From Micromonospora foliorum (GTDB lineage Bacteria; Actinomycetota; Actinomycetes; Mycobacteriales; Micromonosporaceae): 51,508 bases of DNA. This document shows, in pieces, positions 50,199 to 51,508 of the stretch (within the stretch, counting starts at the first letter, position 1; the number at the start of each line of letters is the position of its first letter). The stretch is from contig NZ_JAKKFF010000571.1 of NCBI RefSeq assembly GCF_022229015.1, positions 9-51,516 of the forward strand. Direction: 5' to 3'. The notes beneath the pieces are model-generated. The model had not been told where the DNA came from. It did not search any database and saw nothing but the letters and a program-made list of their open reading frames with translations. The position numbers and the translations under genes were made by a program.

Positions 50199-51508
50199 CG
50201 CGCAGCCTCCACGGAAGTGGTGGAAGGAGTCAGCAGAGCCACGGGATAGTCGGCCAGAAGGTCGTCCAGAGGGGTCTCCCCGCCACTGTAGACCCGGCCG
50301 GTGAACAGGTCCTTCATCTCGTGAACGGGAAGTGACAACGCTGTGTCACACCACCCGCCGGCGCGGGCCAGGCCCAGCGGCAGCCGGGTCGCCACGGCGA
50401 TCGCGCCGCCCCGGTCGAAGGCCACCACGTGCCGGCCCACCGGCCCGTGCGCGGGCACCGGTCGGTAGGTGGTGAACAGCTCCGGGTGCGCCCGCCGCAA
50501 CCGCAGGGTCCGCGACACGACGAGCAGCTTCGCCGCTCCGTCGGTGTCGATCGGGGGACGCCAGCCGCCGTCGATGCGTGCCAGCAGCTCTCGGCGTACG
50601 TCGAAGTCGACCGGGCGGCGGTTGTCCGGGTCGACGAGGGAGTTGTCCCACAGCTCGGTGCCCTGGTAGGTGTCCGGCACCCCGGGCATGGTGAGCTGGA
50701 TCAGCTTCTGCCCGAGCGCGTTGCACCAGCCGGCCGGGGTGATCGCGGCGGCGAGTTCGGTCAGCTCGTCGTGCAGGCTCGGGTCGTCGTACATCCGGTC
50801 GACCACGGCGTGCAGGGCCTGCTCGAAGGCCGGGTCGGGGTCCGCCCAACTGGTCGAGGCCCCGGCCTCCCGGGCGGCCTTCTCGACGTACGCGTGCAGC
50901 CGTTCCCGCTCGATCGGCCACGCGCCGACGGCGGTCTGCCAGAGCAGGTGGGCGAACGACGGGTCGGGCAGCGGCGCGTACTCCATCCAGGTCTTGACCT
51001 GCTCGGCCCAGCGGCCCGGCAGTTCGCTGAGCACGGCTAGTCGGGCGCGGACGTCCTCGCCGCGTTTGGTGTCGTGGGTGGAGAGGCTGGTCATGCTGGC
51101 GGGCCAGCGGACCTGGTGGGCGCCGGCGAAGCGGTGGAACTCCGCCGGCGGCACCCCGAAGTGGGCGGGGCTGCCGCCGACCTCGTTGAGCGCCACGAAC
51201 CGGGTCCACCGGTAGAAGGCGGTGTCCTCCACGCCCTTGGCCATCACCGCGCCGCTGAGCTGCGGGAACCTCATGCCCAGCTCGTCGTCGGGGTTGCGCA
51301 GTCGGCGGGTGACCGCGTCCAGGGCGCCGGCCAGGTCGGGGCGGCGGCGCCCGGCCTCGGAGCGGGCGGCGGCGAGGTGCCGGGCGCCGTGCGGCGGGTA
51401 GCCCCGGTAGACCGGGAACGCGGCGGCCAGCTCGGCGAGCGCCGCGCGGGCCTGCTCGGTGGGCACCTCGGGGGCGAGGGCGGCCAGCCGGGTAAGCTCG
51501 GTGCCGAG
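50195..51508 (-). CDS. treY: Malto-oligosyltrehalose synthase, C-terminal part (5' end outside window)
   Basis: The visible 437 residues are the C-terminal part of a GH13 malto-oligosyltrehalose synthase, which turns the reducing-end alpha-1,4 bond of maltodextrin into alpha,alpha-1,1. The frame is open to the last base, so the N-terminal part is missing. TreY marks include FPQLSGAVMAKGVEDTAFYRWTRFVALNEVGG, MTSLSTHDTKRGEDVRARLAVLSELP, TPAGWCNALGQKLIQLTMPGVPDTYQGTELWDNSLVDPDNRRPVDF and the late TYRPVPAHG. Its stop overlaps the treZ start by 4 bp. This pair is likely preceded by treX outside the window. Confidence 0.95.
   Translation of the reverse strand, partial: LGTELTRLAALAPEVPTEQARAALAELAAAFPVYRGYPPHGARHLAAARSEAGRRRPDLAGALDAVTRRLRNPDDELGMRFPQLSGAVMAKGVEDTAFYRWTRFVALNEVGGSPAHFGVPPAEFHRFAGAHQVRWPASMTSLSTHDTKRGEDVRARLAVLSELPGRWAEQVKTWMEYAPLPDPSFAHLLWQTAVGAWPIERERLHAYVEKAAREAGASTSWADPDPAFEQALHAVVDRMYDDPSLHDELTELAAAITPAGWCNALGQKLIQLTMPGVPDTYQGTELWDNSLVDPDNRRPVDFDVRRELLARIDGGWRPPIDTDGAAKLLVVSRTLRLRRAHPELFTTYRPVPAHGPVGRHVVAFDRGGAIAVATRLPLGLARAGGWCDTALSLPVHEMKDLFTGRVYSGGETPLDDLLADYPVALLTPSTTSVEAAR

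Overview
The window is a high-GC actinobacterial chromosome segment. Gene content and codon style fit Micromonospora or a close relative in Micromonosporaceae. The support is strong third-position G/C bias, GTG starts, Tat-type leaders, a treY-treZ pair, a rifamycin phosphotransferase behind a RAE-like palindrome, and GlxA, HxlR and TetR regulators beside oxidoreductases. The genus call is inference. No rRNA, tRNA, CRISPR array, intact insertion sequence, integrase or origin was recognised.

Layout. 1-5.5 kb: partial DUF3817 membrane protein, GCS2-type ligase, Tat-exported LD-carboxypeptidase, an imperfect-repeat membrane protein, DUF2267. 5.7-9 kb: GNAT acetyltransferase, a repeat-packed 460-bp gap, a zinc alcohol dehydrogenase and an SRPBCC protein. 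9.2-20 kb: SCP2-like protein coupled to a glycogen-debranching glucosidase, GlxA regulator divergent from a saccharopine-dehydrogenase-like enzyme, secreted CBM-DUF1996 protein, lipoprotein, Tat-exported beta-carbonic anhydrase, membrane proteins and a winged-helix protein. 20-23.2 kb: DUF5990, a broken TMEM175 channel gene, MBL hydrolase, membrane proteins. 23.3-27 kb: RAE-like site, rifamycin phosphotransferase and, 26 bp on, a class A beta-lactamase, forming a resistance operon. 26.9-28.7 kb: a minus-strand pair that looks like a bacterial amyloid-signalling module. 28.9-35.4 kb: three regulator/oxidoreductase units with visible palindromic operators. 35.5-40.3 kb: GH43 hydrolase, a DUF2089/membrane/SHOCT-like operon, secreted I36-type inhibitor, lipoprotein, with several strong hairpin terminators. 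40.3-48.4 kb: accessory region holding a truncated XRE gene end, a three-gene nuclease cassette, two XRE/TPR regulators and a lower-GC SMC-like ATPase with a C-terminal HEPN-like motif. 48.5-51.5 kb: treZ and the 3' part of treY.

The two most interesting loci are both candidate immunity modules. The first is the pair at 26940-28726: a 126-aa helical protein ends in a RHIM-like motif, and the next gene begins with a matching motif, followed by a degenerate P-loop domain and four membrane helices. The second is the ATPase at 46583-48259, which combines SMC/RecF motifs, an RNxxxH motif and a possible zinc knuckle. Most other genes are ordinary actinomycete housekeeping or accessory genes.
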